The notes: generated by a model from the letters alone, not told the origin. A stretch of 42,891 bases of DNA from Nitrosomonadales bacterium (GCA_005240145.1 SBAS01000057.1:1-42891), one strand, 5' to 3'. Shown: positions 9,851 to 17,824, counted from the first letter of the stretch. Made by a program: numbers and translations.

Positions 9851-9868
9851 ACCGGCCCGTGGGCCGGT
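9851..9868 (-). promoter_or_regulatory. Hairpin between B12 riboswitch and btuB (candidate expression platform)
   Basis: A perfect inverted repeat with 8-base arms (ACCGGCCC / GGGCCGGT) and a 2-base centre lies in the btuB leader, just downstream of the riboswitch aptamer. No run of T residues follows on the minus strand, so a standard Rho-independent terminator is not supported. It may be part of the expression platform, or the switch may act on translation or through Rho. The rest of 9722-9884 shows only the btuB ribosome-binding site. Confidence 0.45.
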
Positions 9869-9884
9869 ATACGGGCTGGCGCGT

Positions 9885-10055
9885 TCCTGGGCACGAGAAC
9901 CGCTCTGACTCGTCCCAGTCTCTGCATCGCCTTCCCACGGAATATGGTTCCGCAGTGGCACTCGATGCAGCGTTACCGCGCTTACCGTTGCGGGGGCAGC
10001 ACAGGTCGTCTAGGCCAGATAGCCTTCGATCCCTGTTTCCCGTTTAACCCGCGCC
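9885..10055 (-). ncRNA. Cobalamin riboswitch (AdoCbl type)
   Basis: Read on the minus strand, this leader shows the conserved cobalamin aptamer blocks in order: AAACGGGAAACAGG near the 5' end, then CTGCCCCCGCAACGGTA (core, about 9983-9999), GCCACTG (9953-9959), GGGAAGGC (9929-9936), and a B12-box-like GAGTCAGAGC near 9902-9911. It lies 160-330 bases upstream of btuB, where binding of a cobalamin normally shuts off expression. It should regulate btuB, cobQ, btuM and the DUF71 gene, and possibly the LPS genes that follow without a gap. Ends are approximate by about ten bases. Confidence 0.95.
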
Positions 10056-10159
10056 GCAGAAACACGGCGAGGGCACCAACGTGGCAGAGCGAGCATATCA
10101 CCGCCGTATTGGGCGGCGCAGCATGATCAGGTATCACTTGCAGAAGCAGCCCTTATTTC

Positions 10160-10188
10160 TTGACGCTGTAGCAGTTTTGCAACATAGT
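10160..10188 (+). promoter_or_regulatory. Candidate sigma-70 promoter for the zapA operon
   Basis: TTGACG (10160-10165) and CATAGT (10183-10188) are separated by 17 bases, a good vegetative promoter arrangement. The predicted transcription start would fall at about 10195, the GTG proposed for the next gene, so that gene's message might be leaderless while zapA has its own ribosome site. The match may also be chance. Confidence 0.45.
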
Positions 10189-10194
10189 TCCGGC

Positions 10195-10386
10195 GTGGAC
10201 GCGGAGCTCAATTCCCTCGACGCCAAGGTCGCGCAGTTCGTGGGCCTGTGCGAGCGCTTGCGCACCGAGAACCATGACCTGAGGCAGCAACTGGCCACGG
10301 CAAAGAACGACGCCAAGCGGCTGAACGAGCGCATCGAGGGCGCCAAGCTGAAGCTCGAGAGCCTGCTCGCGCGCCTGCCCGACTAG
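10195..10386 (+). CDS. Short coiled-coil protein, TIGR02449-like, upstream of zapA
   Basis: From GTG 10195 the protein is 63 residues (VDAELNSLDAKVAQFVGLC...), almost entirely a heptad-patterned helix (LCERLRTENHDLRQQL...LNERIEGAKLKLESLLARLPD). Small proteins of this kind (TIGR02449) commonly precede zapA in proteobacteria and resemble ZapB in size and coiled-coil character; a link to cell division is inferred from position only. Start choice is uncertain: an in-frame ATG at 10123 adds 24 residues without family character. Neither start has a clear ribosome site. The gene ends 11 bases before zapA. Confidence 0.75.
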   Translation: MDAELNSLDAKVAQFVGLCERLRTENHDLRQQLATAKNDAKRLNERIEGAKLKLESLLARLPD

Positions 10387-10397
10387 GCGGGACCCCC

Positions 10398-10709
10398 ATG
10401 GCCGAGAGCGCCAAGACCATCGAAGTCAGCCTGCTGGGCCGCAACTACAAGATCGCCTGCGAAGAGGGGGAGCGCGAAGCGCTGCTCGAAGCGGTGGCTT
10501 ACCTCGAAGGCAAAATGGGCGAGATCAAGAAGGCCGGCAAGGTGAACGGCACCGATCGCATCGCGGTGATGGCCGCGCTCAATATCGCGAACGAATTTCT
10601 ATCCATCAAGGTCGGCAACGGCTTTGACATCGGACAGGCCAAGCGTAGAATTTCCCTCATCGAGGCGAAGCTCGACGAGGTGCTCGCCCAGCAGGACAAG
10701 CTGTTTTGA
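10398..10709 (+). CDS. zapA: Cell division protein ZapA
   Basis: The 103-residue ZapA stabilises the FtsZ ring by cross-linking FtsZ filaments. The N-terminal globular part contains KTIEVSLLGRNYKIACEEGE and the C-terminal part is the usual long coiled-coil helix (RIAVMAALNIANEF...AKRRISLIEAKLDEVLAQQ). ATG 10398 follows a GGCGGGACCCCC leader 11 bases after the coiled-coil gene. Downstream lies 6S RNA, the arrangement seen across proteobacteria. Confidence 0.95.
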   Translation: MAESAKTIEVSLLGRNYKIACEEGEREALLEAVAYLEGKMGEIKKAGKVNGTDRIAVMAALNIANEFLSIKVGNGFDIGQAKRRISLIEAKLDEVLAQQDKLF

Positions 10710-10744
10710 TTCGCGCGATCGGCGTATTGCGGCACGTGAGTTAC

Positions 10745-10950
10745 GCTTCTTTGTCCCCTGCTGTGTTCGACAGGGCCCATATTTTCCGAACCGATAGCTT
10801 CCCCAGGTTGCGGCCTCTAGTGCCACTGTTGTGATCGTCCCTCGCCTTCGGGCCCGCCGGACGAACCTGATGTGGCCGGTACGCGACCACCCTGATTAAG
10901 CAGGGTTCGGAGGCCGGGCCCGCCGGCACGAGCGGGGGACTCCCATATTT
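10745..10950 (+). ncRNA. ssrS: 6S RNA (SsrS)
   Basis: The roughly 200-base gap after zapA folds as a long imperfect hairpin: GTCCCC (10753-10758) pairs with GGGGAC (10935-10940), and further in GGGCCC (about 10773-10778) pairs with GGGCCC near 10917-10922, with asymmetric loops and a large central bulge region between. This closing-stem design, the length and the zapA neighbourhood are those of 6S RNA, which mimics an open promoter and sequesters sigma-70 RNA polymerase. Ends are estimated. Confidence 0.8.
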
Positions 10951-10966
10951 TTCTCCTATTTCCACT

Positions 10967-11428
10967 ATGACTGCCTGGCTCATGAAATCCGAGCCCGACG
11001 AGTGCTCGATCGACGACGCGCTCGCCGCGCCCAAGCGCATCACCCCCTGGACCGGGGTGCGCAACTACCAGGCGCGCAACTACATGCGCGACACGATGCG
11101 CGTCGGTGACGGCGTTCTCTTCTACCATTCGAGTTGCCCGGAGCCCGGCATTGCAGGGCTTGCCGAGGTCGCTTCAGCGCCCTACTTCGACCCGTCGCAG
11201 TTCGACAGGAAGAGTCCTTATTACGACCCGAAATCCGATCGCGCCGCGCCGCGCTGGAGTTGCGTCGAGGTGCGCGCGTTGAAGAAAACCCGCTTGATGC
11301 CCCTCGCCGAGATGCACGGCCAGGCGGCCCTCAAGGCAATGTGGGCCCTGCGTCCGGGCAACCGGCTCTCGATCACGCCGGTCACCGCAGCCGAATGGAA
11401 ATTCATCTGCGCCAGGCTGGGGCGATGA
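10967..11428 (+). CDS. EVE domain protein (PUA-like fold)
   Basis: The 153-residue protein is a complete single EVE domain: [17 protein letters not shown], then [15 protein letters not shown] and [23 protein letters not shown], and [19 protein letters not shown] domains share the YTH/PUA fold and bind modified bases in nucleic acids; the bacterial stand-alone form (relative of thymocyte nuclear protein 1) has no firmly settled role. The gene lies between 6S RNA and hemE and overlaps hemE by four bases (ATGA). Confidence 0.93.
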   Translation: MTAWLMKSEPDECSIDDALAAPKRITPWTGVRNYQARNYMRDTMRVGDGVLFYHSSCPEPGIAGLAEVASAPYFDPSQFDRKSPYYDPKSDRAAPRWSCVEVRALKKTRLMPLAEMHGQAALKAMWALRPGNRLSITPVTAAEWKFICARLGR

Positions 11429-12468
11429 ACGACATCCTGCTGCGGGCGCTGGCGCGCCAACCCACCGAGTACACGCCGGTTTGGCTGATGCGGCAGGCGG
11501 GGCGCTATCTCCCCGAGTACAACGCGACCCGGGCGAAGGCGGGAAGCTTCCTCAAGCTGGCCAAAACACCGGCGCTGGCCGCCGAGGTGGCGCTGCAGCC
11601 GCTGGCGCGCTTCCCGCTGGATGCGGCGATCCTCTTTTCCGACATCCTCACGATTCCCGATGCCATGGGCCTGGGACTTTACTTCGCCGAGGGCGAAGGC
11701 CCGCGCTTCGAGCGGCCACTGCGCGATGAAGCGGCGATCGCGCGCCTAGCCGCGCCCGATCCCAGCGCCGAACTGCGCTACGTCCTCGATGCCGTGCGAG
11801 AGACCCGCAGCGCCCTCGGCGGCAGGGTCCCCCTCATCGGTTTTTCCGGCAGTCCATACACGCTCGCCTGCTACATGATCCAGGGCTCGGGCAGTGACGA
11901 CTGGCGGCGGGTGAAGGAAATGCTCTACGCCCGCCCCGACCTGTTGCACCGCATTCTCGAAGTCAACGCGCGGGCCGTTGCGGATTACCTGAACGCGCAA
12001 GTCGAAGCCGGCGCGCAGGTGGTGATGCTGTTCGATACCTGGGGCGGGAGTCTCACCGCGGCGCAATACGAGGAGTTTTCGCTCTCCTACATGCGCAAGG
12101 TGATATCCCAGGTGCACAAGGCGCCGCGCATCGTTTTCACCAAAGGCGGCGGAGGTTGGCTGGAAAGCATCGCCGCGAGCGGCTGTGAGGCGGTCGGACT
12201 TGATTGGAACGTCGACCCAGGCGAAGCGCGCCGCAGAATCGGCGGGAAGGTCGCGTTGCAAGGCAATCTCGATCCCGCCGTGCTCGGCGCACCGCCGGCG
12301 CGCGTGCGCGAACAGGTGCGCAACGTACTCGATGCCTTCGGCGCAGCGCCCGGGCATGTTTTCAATCTCGGGCACGGCATCACCCCATTTGCACGCATTG
12401 ACGCGGTCGAAGCCCTCGTAGACGAAGTACGCACTTACAGCACTCGGCTCAGGGCCTGTCCGGACTGA
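11425..12468 (+). CDS. hemE: Uroporphyrinogen decarboxylase HemE
   Basis: The 347-residue enzyme decarboxylates the four acetate side chains of uroporphyrinogen III to give coproporphyrinogen III in haem synthesis. Both family signatures are present: [13 protein letters not shown] near residues 20-32 and [18 protein letters not shown] near 137-154. The catalytic-pocket segment [12 protein letters not shown] is intact. ATG 11425 overlaps the EVE gene stop (ATGA); the upstream in-frame extension is EVE coding sequence in another frame. The stop is followed at once by a DnaA-box match. Confidence 0.97.
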   Translation: MNDILLRALARQPTEYTPVWLMRQAGRYLPEYNATRAKAGSFLKLAKTPALAAEVALQPLARFPLDAAILFSDILTIPDAMGLGLYFAEGEGPRFERPLRDEAAIARLAAPDPSAELRYVLDAVRETRSALGGRVPLIGFSGSPYTLACYMIQGSGSDDWRRVKEMLYARPDLLHRILEVNARAVADYLNAQVEAGAQVVMLFDTWGGSLTAAQYEEFSLSYMRKVISQVHKAPRIVFTKGGGGWLESIAASGCEAVGLDWNVDPGEARRRIGGKVALQGNLDPAVLGAPPARVREQVRNVLDAFGAAPGHVFNLGHGITPFARIDAVEALVDEVRTYSTRLRACPD

Positions 12469-12469
12469 C

Positions 12470-12654
12470 TTATGCACACTGGGACGGCAGAGGGAGAAAT
12501 CACGTCGTTGCGGGGCGTAGACGAACCTCGACATTTGCAACACCTTGAACCTAGAGCGAATATGCGCTTCGGAAGGCGCGCCAAAGCGCGACCCGTTACG
12601 CGCCTGTGGAGAAGTTACGGAAGCGTGGCGGTTTTATTCACAGATTTATCCACA
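12470..12654. promoter_or_regulatory. DnaA-box cluster in the hemE–priA gap
   Basis: The 266-base gap holds three exact matches to TTATNCACA on the plus strand: TTATGCACA (12470-12478), TTATTCACA (12634-12642) and TTATCCACA (12646-12654). TGTGGAGAA (12605-12613) is a one-mismatch box on the other strand. The last two are 3 bases apart and are followed by an AT-rich stretch (about 12665-12680, AATTCAAATTTTT). In such GC-rich DNA this density is unlikely by chance. It may be a DnaA-regulated priA promoter, a DnaA-titration site, or part of a replication origin. Confidence 0.7.
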
Positions 12655-12712
12655 AGAGCATTCGGAATTCAAATTTTTCCTTGTGGCGCAAGGAGAACGG
12701 CAACATTTGCAA
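12531..12712 (+). repeat. Direct repeat ACATTTGCAA, two copies 172 bases apart
   Basis: The 10-mer ACATTTGCAA occurs at 12531-12540 and again at 12703-12712, bracketing the paired DnaA boxes in the hemE–priA gap. Its AT-rich composition stands out. Function is unknown; it may bind an accessory protein or be coincidental. Confidence 0.5.
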
Positions 12713-12734
12713 TGCGAAAGCTCACCCTTTGCGC

Positions 12735-14753
12735 ATGAGGGTTTTGCGTATTGCACTCGATGTACCGGTCGCCAAAATATTCGAGTACCTGATCGACGGC
12801 GCAACGCCGGTTGAGCCAGGCGATCGCGTCGAGGTTCCTTTTGGTGCGCGCCCACGCGTCGGAGTTGTCGTTGAAATTGCCGCAGCGAGTTCGGTCGCGG
12901 CCTCAAAGCTGAAACGGGTCGAGCGCGTGCTGGACGGGGCACCCAGGCTGCCGGCCGAGTGGCTTGAGCAGATGCGCTTCCTGTCTTCCTACTATCAGCG
13001 GCCGTTCGGCGAAACCGTGGCAGGCGCGCTTCCGGCACGCCTGCGTTCCCTCAAGCCGCTCCCCAAGCGCGCGAAATCGGCTGCGGACAACGCGAGCGAG
13101 AAGGCGCAGCCCCCTGTGGGCGGGCACGCACCCAATCCCGCGCAGGCCCGCGCAATCGAAAGCATCAGCGTCGCGCTCGGGGCTTTCCGCCCGTTCCTGC
13201 TGCACGGCATCACGGGCAGCGGCAAGACCGAGGTGTACCTGCGGGTGATCGCGCAGGTGCTCGCCCGGGGCTTGCAAGCGCTGGTGCTGGTTCCGGAGAT
13301 CGGCCTGACGCCGCAACTGGAGGCACGGTTCCGCCGGGCGTTCCCCAGCTCTCACATTGCCGTGCTGCACAGCGCGCTTGAGGACACCGCACGCACGCAC
13401 GCATGGCTCGACGCCGCGCGCGGTGATGCGTCGATCATCCTCGGCACGCGGCTGGCGGTCCTCACGCCCCTGCCGCGGCTCGGCATTGTGGTCGTGGACG
13501 AAGAGCACGATGCCTCCTTCAAACAGCAGGAGGGCCTGCGCTACTCCGGTCGCGATGCGGCGGTGCTGCGCGCCAAGCTGGCCGGGTGCCCGGTCGTGCT
13601 CGGCTCGGCGACACCGTCGCTGGAAACCTGGTTCAACGGCGGCGCGGGCCGCTACACCTTGCTCACCCTGCCCGAACGGGCCGTGCCGGGCGCACGGCTG
13701 CCCACGGTCAGGACCGTGGACTTGCGCCTCGAGAGCGCCGAGAACGGCCTCGCCAAACAGGTGCTGGAAGCCATAAGCGCGCGCCTCGCGCGCGGCGAGC
13801 AAAGCCTCGTCTTCATCAACCGCCGCGGCTATGCGCCGGTCCTCGCCTGCGAGTCCTGCGGCTGGGCCGCGGGCTGCACGCGCTGCAGCGCGCGCCTGGT
13901 GCTGCACGCGAGCGCCGAGCGCGGGCGCGAGCCCGGAGCCGGTAGCCTGCGCTGCCATCACTGCGGCGCGCGGGAAAACGTCCCGCGCGCCTGCCCGACC
14001 TGCGGCAATGTGGACCTGCGGCCGCTGGGCCGCGGCACGCAACGCGTCGAGGAAACGCTGGCAGTGCTGTTTCCGGCGGCACGCATTCTGCGCATCGACC
14101 GCGACACCGCTCGCAAACGCGCCGCGCTCGCGCGCACCCTCGATGGCATCGGTCGCGGCGAGGGGGACATCCTGGTCGGCACGCAGCTGCTCGCCAAGGG
14201 ACACGACTTCCCGAACCTGACGCTGGTTTGCGTGCTCAATGCCGACAACGCGCTGCTCTCGACCGACTACCGCTCCGCGGAACGGCTTTTTGCCCTGCTG
14301 GCCCAGGTAGGCGGGCGCGCGGGCCGCCGCGAACAGCCCGGCGAGGTGCTGGTGCAGACGCGCTACCCGGCGCACCCGATGTTCCGGGCGCTGATGCGGC
14401 ACGATTACGCCGGTTTCGCCGCATCGCAGCTCGCGGAGCGCGAAGGCGCTGGATTTCCGCCTTTCGTCCACGAAGCCGCGCTGCGCGCCGAAGCGAAGAA
14501 AGTCGACTCGGCGATGATGTTCCTGCGCGCTGCGGCGAGGCTCCTGGAGGTGCCGGCAAGCGTGCAGATCTACGATCCGGTGCCGCACCTGATCACCCGG
14601 CGCGCTGGCGTTGAACGTGCGCAACTGCTGCTGCAGTCGCATTCACGCCCGGCGCTGCAGGAGTTCCTGCGCCTGTGGTCGGCCGCCCTGCCTGCTTCCT
14701 CTTCGAGCGGTGTGCGCTGGCATCTCGACGTGGATCCGATCGAGTTTGACTAA
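12735..14753 (+). CDS. priA: Primosomal replication-restart helicase PriA
   Basis: The 672-residue PriA reloads the replisome at stalled forks. It begins with the DNA-binding domain (MRVLRIALDVPVAKIFEYLIDGA). The helicase core has Walker A GITGSGKTEVYL at about 158-169, DEEHD near 255, and QQEGLRYSGRDAA. Eight zinc-binding cysteines appear as CESC, CTRC, CHHC and CPTC between residues about 371 and 430. Between the second and third pairs is a short insertion (SAERGREPGAGS). ATG 12735 is chosen because MRVLRIALDVP is the family N-terminus; an in-frame ATG at 12606 adds 43 residues that overlap the DnaA boxes and lack family character. Confidence 0.96.
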   Translation: MRVLRIALDVPVAKIFEYLIDGATPVEPGDRVEVPFGARPRVGVVVEIAAASSVAASKLKRVERVLDGAPRLPAEWLEQMRFLSSYYQRPFGETVAGALPARLRSLKPLPKRAKSAADNASEKAQPPVGGHAPNPAQARAIESISVALGAFRPFLLHGITGSGKTEVYLRVIAQVLARGLQALVLVPEIGLTPQLEARFRRAFPSSHIAVLHSALEDTARTHAWLDAARGDASIILGTRLAVLTPLPRLGIVVVDEEHDASFKQQEGLRYSGRDAAVLRAKLAGCPVVLGSATPSLETWFNGGAGRYTLLTLPERAVPGARLPTVRTVDLRLESAENGLAKQVLEAISARLARGEQSLVFINRRGYAPVLACESCGWAAGCTRCSARLVLHASAERGREPGAGSLRCHHCGARENVPRACPTCGNVDLRPLGRGTQRVEETLAVLFPAARILRIDRDTARKRAALARTLDGIGRGEGDILVGTQLLAKGHDFPNLTLVCVLNADNALLSTDYRSAERLFALLAQVGGRAGRREQPGEVLVQTRYPAHPMFRALMRHDYAGFAASQLAEREGAGFPPFVHEAALRAEAKKVDSAMMFLRAAARLLEVPASVQIYDPVPHLITRRAGVERAQLLLQSHSRPALQEFLRLWSAALPASSSSGVRWHLDVDPIEFD

Positions 14754-14783
14754 CGCGCAGGCGCGATCCTGACGAGACCCGAC

Positions 14784-14789
14784 GGTATA
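14784..14789 (+). promoter_or_regulatory. Probable -10 element of argS
   Basis: A perfect TATAAT stands alone in GC-rich DNA 15 bases before the argS ATG. No good -35 box lies 16-18 bases upstream. The implied transcription start is near 14796, giving a leader of only about ten bases. Confidence 0.55.
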
Positions 14790-14804
14790 ATTCGCGCCCT
14801 TTTC

Positions 14805-16433
14805 ATGCCGACCCCCAAGGACACCGTTCAGGCCATTCTCAGCGGTGGCGCGCGCCGGATCGCCCCCGGCAGCGCGGTCGAAGTCTTGCTCGAGCGCCCG
14901 CGGCATCCCGAGCACGGCGATTACGCGAGCAACGTCGCGCTGCAACTGGCTAAAACGCTGGGTCGCAAGCCGCGCGACATCGCCGAGGACATCATCGCGG
15001 CGACCCGCGGCGAAATTGACCAGAGCGGCGCCTGCGAGCCACTGCAGATCGCTGGCGCGGGATTCATCAATATCCGTCTCAAGCAGGCCTCGAAGACGCA
15101 GATCGTGCGGCGGATTCTCGACGCCGGCGCGGCTTTCGGCCGGCAAGCAGCGGACAAACCGCAGCGCATCCAGGTCGAATTCGTCTCGGCGAATCCGACC
15201 GGGCCGCTGCACGTCGGGCACGGCCGCCAGGCGGCGCTGGGCGATGCGCTCGCCGCGCTGCTCGAATCCCAGGGTCACGCGGTCACCCGAGAGTTCTACT
15301 ACAACGACGCCGGCGCGCAGATCCAGAACCTTGCGCTCTCGGTGCAGGCACGCACCAGGGGCATCAAGCCCGGAGAACCGGACTGGCCGGAGGACGGTTA
15401 TGCCGGCGAGTACATCGCGGATATTGCAAAAGAGATCGTTGACGCGAACGATCTCGATGCCATCCGCAGGTATGCGGTGACCTTTCTCAGGAAAGAGCAG
15501 GACGCCGATCTGCAGGCCTTCGGCGTGAAGTTCGATGTCTATTTCCTGGAGTCGAGCCTCTACGCCGACGGCAAGGTCGAGGCAGCGGTGCGCGGACTCA
15601 TCGCGAGCGGCAAGACCTACGAGAAGGACGGCGCGCTGTGGCTGCGCACCACCGACTACGGCGACGACAAGGACCGCGTGGTGCGCAAGTCCGACGGCGG
15701 CTACACCTACTTCGTGCCGGACGTCGCCTATCACGTCACCAAATGGCAGCGCGGATTCGCCAAGGTGATCGACGTCCAGGGCACCGACCACCACAGTGCG
15801 GTGACGCGCGTGCGCGCCGGCCTGCAGGCGCTCGGCATCGGCATTCCGTCGGGCTATCCGGATTACGTGCTGCACAGCCTGGTCAAGGTAATGCGCGGTG
15901 GTGCGGAGGTGAAGATTTCGAAGCGCGCCGGTGCCTATGTGACCGTGAGGGACTTGATCGAATGGGTCGGGCGCGACGCCGTGCGGTTTTTCCTCGTGTC
16001 GCGCAAGGCCGACACGGAATTCGTTTTCGACGTCGATCTTGCCCTGGCGAAAAGCGAAGAGAACCCGGTGTACTACGTGCAGTACGCCCATGCGCGCGTG
16101 TGCAGCGTACTGGCGCAGTGGGCCGGCGACCCGGCGTCGCTGGGCGCGGCGGATCTCGCCTTCCTCAAGAGCGCGAAGGAACTCCAGCTGGCGCAGCGCC
16201 TGGCCGAATTTCCGGAAATGCTGGGGAACGCAGCGGTGGAGCTGGCGCCGCACGCAGTCGCGTTCTACCTGCGCGCCCTCGCGGGCGAATTCCACAGCTA
16301 CTATAATGCCGAGCGCATCCTGGTCGAGGACGTGGCATTGCGTGATGCGCGGCTCGCGCTGTGCGCGGCGGTCCGGCAAACGCTCGCCAACGGCCTCGCG
16401 CTTCTCGGTGTGAGTGCGCCGGAGAAAATGTAA
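14805..16433 (+). CDS. argS: Arginyl-tRNA synthetase
   Basis: This 542-residue class I synthetase charges tRNA-Arg. The N-terminal additional domain (residues 1-110) is followed by [14 protein letters not shown] with the HIGH-type motif HVGH at about 136-139. The KMSKS-type loop reads KISKRAG near 370, and the anticodon-binding helical domain ends with [15 protein letters not shown]. Length is slightly below the usual 560-590, without a missing motif. The stop TAA shares a base with the next gene's ATG (TAATG), so argS and the SPOR gene are coupled. Confidence 0.97.
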   Translation: MPTPKDTVQAILSGGARRIAPGSAVEVLLERPRHPEHGDYASNVALQLAKTLGRKPRDIAEDIIAATRGEIDQSGACEPLQIAGAGFINIRLKQASKTQIVRRILDAGAAFGRQAADKPQRIQVEFVSANPTGPLHVGHGRQAALGDALAALLESQGHAVTREFYYNDAGAQIQNLALSVQARTRGIKPGEPDWPEDGYAGEYIADIAKEIVDANDLDAIRRYAVTFLRKEQDADLQAFGVKFDVYFLESSLYADGKVEAAVRGLIASGKTYEKDGALWLRTTDYGDDKDRVVRKSDGGYTYFVPDVAYHVTKWQRGFAKVIDVQGTDHHSAVTRVRAGLQALGIGIPSGYPDYVLHSLVKVMRGGAEVKISKRAGAYVTVRDLIEWVGRDAVRFFLVSRKADTEFVFDVDLALAKSEENPVYYVQYAHARVCSVLAQWAGDPASLGAADLAFLKSAKELQLAQRLAEFPEMLGNAAVELAPHAVAFYLRALAGEFHSYYNAERILVEDVALRDARLALCAAVRQTLANGLALLGVSAPEKM

Positions 16434-17035
16434 TGGCCAAGCCCGCCAGACGTTCCGTTCCACCGAGTCGATCAGGCGGCAGCTTCCTCCTCGGCATGTT
16501 CGTCGGCCTGGTCATCGGCCTCGGCGTCGCGCTGGGCGTCGCGTTCTATCTCAACAAGACGCCGTTGCCTTTCATCGGCAAGTCCAAGCCGGCTGCCACA
16601 AAAGACGGCAAGGACGCGGCCGGCGATCCGGCCAAACCACCCGCCATCGCCGGCATGCCGCAAGGCGGGGCCAAGGCTGCCGACAAACCCAAGTACGACT
16701 TCTACAAAATACTTCCCGGCGGCGAGGAACCGGTCACGGACCGCGAATTGAAGGACGCCGCCAAGCCCGGCAAGGGTCAACCGGAGCTCGCCACGGGCGT
16801 TTATTTCATCCAGGCGGGGTCATTTCAGAACCCGGCCGACGCCGACAACCAGAAGGCGAAGATCGCCATCCTCGGCTTCGAGTCGGCCGTTGAGCCCACG
16901 GTGCTGCCAGACAAGGGAACCTGGTACCGGGTGCGGCTCGGGCCCTACACCGCGCTGGAAGACCTGAACAAGACGCGGCGGGTGCTGGTGCAGAACGGAA
17001 TCGATGCCAGCCTGGTCAAAATCAAGGACAACTAG
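16433..17035 (+). CDS. SPOR-domain membrane protein, FtsN-like
   Basis: The 200-residue protein has a short basic cytoplasmic N-terminus, one membrane helix (about residues 17-40, SFLLGMFVGLVIGLGVALGVA), a Lys/Ala/Pro-rich linker and a C-terminal SPOR domain (about 122-198, TGVYFIQAGSFQNPADADNQK ... WYRVRLGPYTALEDLNKTRRVL). SPOR domains bind denuded septal peptidoglycan, so a role at the division septum is likely. The order argS–SPOR–dsbA is common in betaproteobacteria. ATG 16433 overlaps the argS stop. Confidence 0.92.
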   Translation: MAKPARRSVPPSRSGGSFLLGMFVGLVIGLGVALGVAFYLNKTPLPFIGKSKPAATKDGKDAAGDPAKPPAIAGMPQGGAKAADKPKYDFYKILPGGEEPVTDRELKDAAKPGKGQPELATGVYFIQAGSFQNPADADNQKAKIAILGFESAVEPTVLPDKGTWYRVRLGPYTALEDLNKTRRVLVQNGIDASLVKIKDN

Positions 17036-17055
17036 GAAAACCGGAAAGAAGGCCT

Positions 17056-17694
17056 ATGGACACGATTCGCCGCACTCTGCTCACCGCCATCGCACTCCTG
17101 CCGTTTGCCGCGCGCGCGCAGCAGGCAGGCGAGGGCGCCGCGTATTCCACCCTCAAGAGTGAACTGCCGCTCGAGACCCCGGGCAAAGTCGAGGTGGCCG
17201 AGTTCTTCTGGTACGGCTGCATCCACTGCTACAACCTGGAGCCGCTGCTCGAAAAATGGGCCTCCCGGCTGCCGGCCGACACGTATTTCCGGCGCATCCC
17301 CGCGGTGTTCAACGAGCGCTGGGCGCACGATGCCTCCATTTTCTACGCCTTCGAGGCGCTCGGCGTGCTCGAGAAGCTGCACCGCCCGCTCTTTGACGCG
17401 ATTCACAGGGATGGCTTGAAAACGGACCGGCCCGCGGCGCTGGGCGAATGGCTGACGAAGAACGGACTCGAGCCGAAAACGTTCGAAGCGACGATGAAGT
17501 CCTTCGCCGTGCAAAGCAAGGCGAAGCGCGCCACGCAATTGACCGGTACTTCGCGCATCGACGGCACACCCGCGTTGATGGTGCAGGGGCGCTACACCAT
17601 CAGCACCGAGCAGGGCAAATCGCGCGAAGGCATGCTTGCCACCGCCGATGCGCTGGCAGGCACGGTGCGCAAGAGTCTCGCAGGCAGGAAATAG
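17056..17694 (+). CDS. dsbA: Thiol:disulfide interchange protein DsbA
   Basis: This 212-residue periplasmic oxidase puts disulfides into secreted proteins. A signal peptide (MDTIRRTLLTAIALLPFAARA) precedes a thioredoxin fold with helical insertion. The active site reads FFWYGCIHCYNLEP, with cysteines at 55 and 58, and the cis-proline loop is DGTPALMV. The dipeptide between the cysteines is Ile-His rather than the usual Pro-His of DsbA, which could change redox potential. The gene starts 20 bases after the SPOR gene. Confidence 0.93.
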   Translation: MDTIRRTLLTAIALLPFAARAQQAGEGAAYSTLKSELPLETPGKVEVAEFFWYGCIHCYNLEPLLEKWASRLPADTYFRRIPAVFNERWAHDASIFYAFEALGVLEKLHRPLFDAIHRDGLKTDRPAALGEWLTKNGLEPKTFEATMKSFAVQSKAKRATQLTGTSRIDGTPALMVQGRYTISTEQGKSREGMLATADALAGTVRKSLAGRK

Positions 17695-17731
17695 CGGGCC
17701 GCACCAGGACTGGCGTCCAGCGCTCCTTCAC

Positions 17732-17815
17732 ATGCGCCGTGTCTTTATCACCGGCGCATCCACGGGCATCGGCGCCGCGCGCGCGCCGCGCAAGTCTCGC
17801 GACGTAAGACTTTAG
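17732..17815 (+). pseudogene. N-terminal remnant of a short-chain dehydrogenase (SDR)
   Basis: A 27-codon frame begins MRRVFITGASTGIGAA, the first strand and TGxxxGxG nucleotide-binding loop of an SDR, then departs into RAPRKSRDVRL and stops at TAG 17813. The remaining 220 or so residues are missing, and the next gene starts 9 bases later. In related genomes as I know them an SDR often follows dsbA, so this looks like a deletion remnant in its original place. Confidence 0.75.
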
Positions 17816-17824
17816 CCCCGCGCC

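Noticed and set aside
9851-9868. Rho-independent terminator in the btuB leader
   Set aside because: The hairpin is strong but no T-run follows on the minus strand, so it is listed only as a candidate expression platform.
12903-14642. A 579-codon open frame antisense to priA
   Set aside because: PriA has all motifs on the plus strand; the antisense translation has no recognisable domain.
14746-14789. TTGACT at 14746 as the -35 of the argS promoter
   Set aside because: It is 32 bases from the TATAAT, too far for a sigma-70 promoter, and overlaps the end of priA.
14643-16463. A 606-codon open frame antisense to argS
   Set aside because: Low-complexity composition and complete overlap with a clear arginyl-tRNA synthetase.
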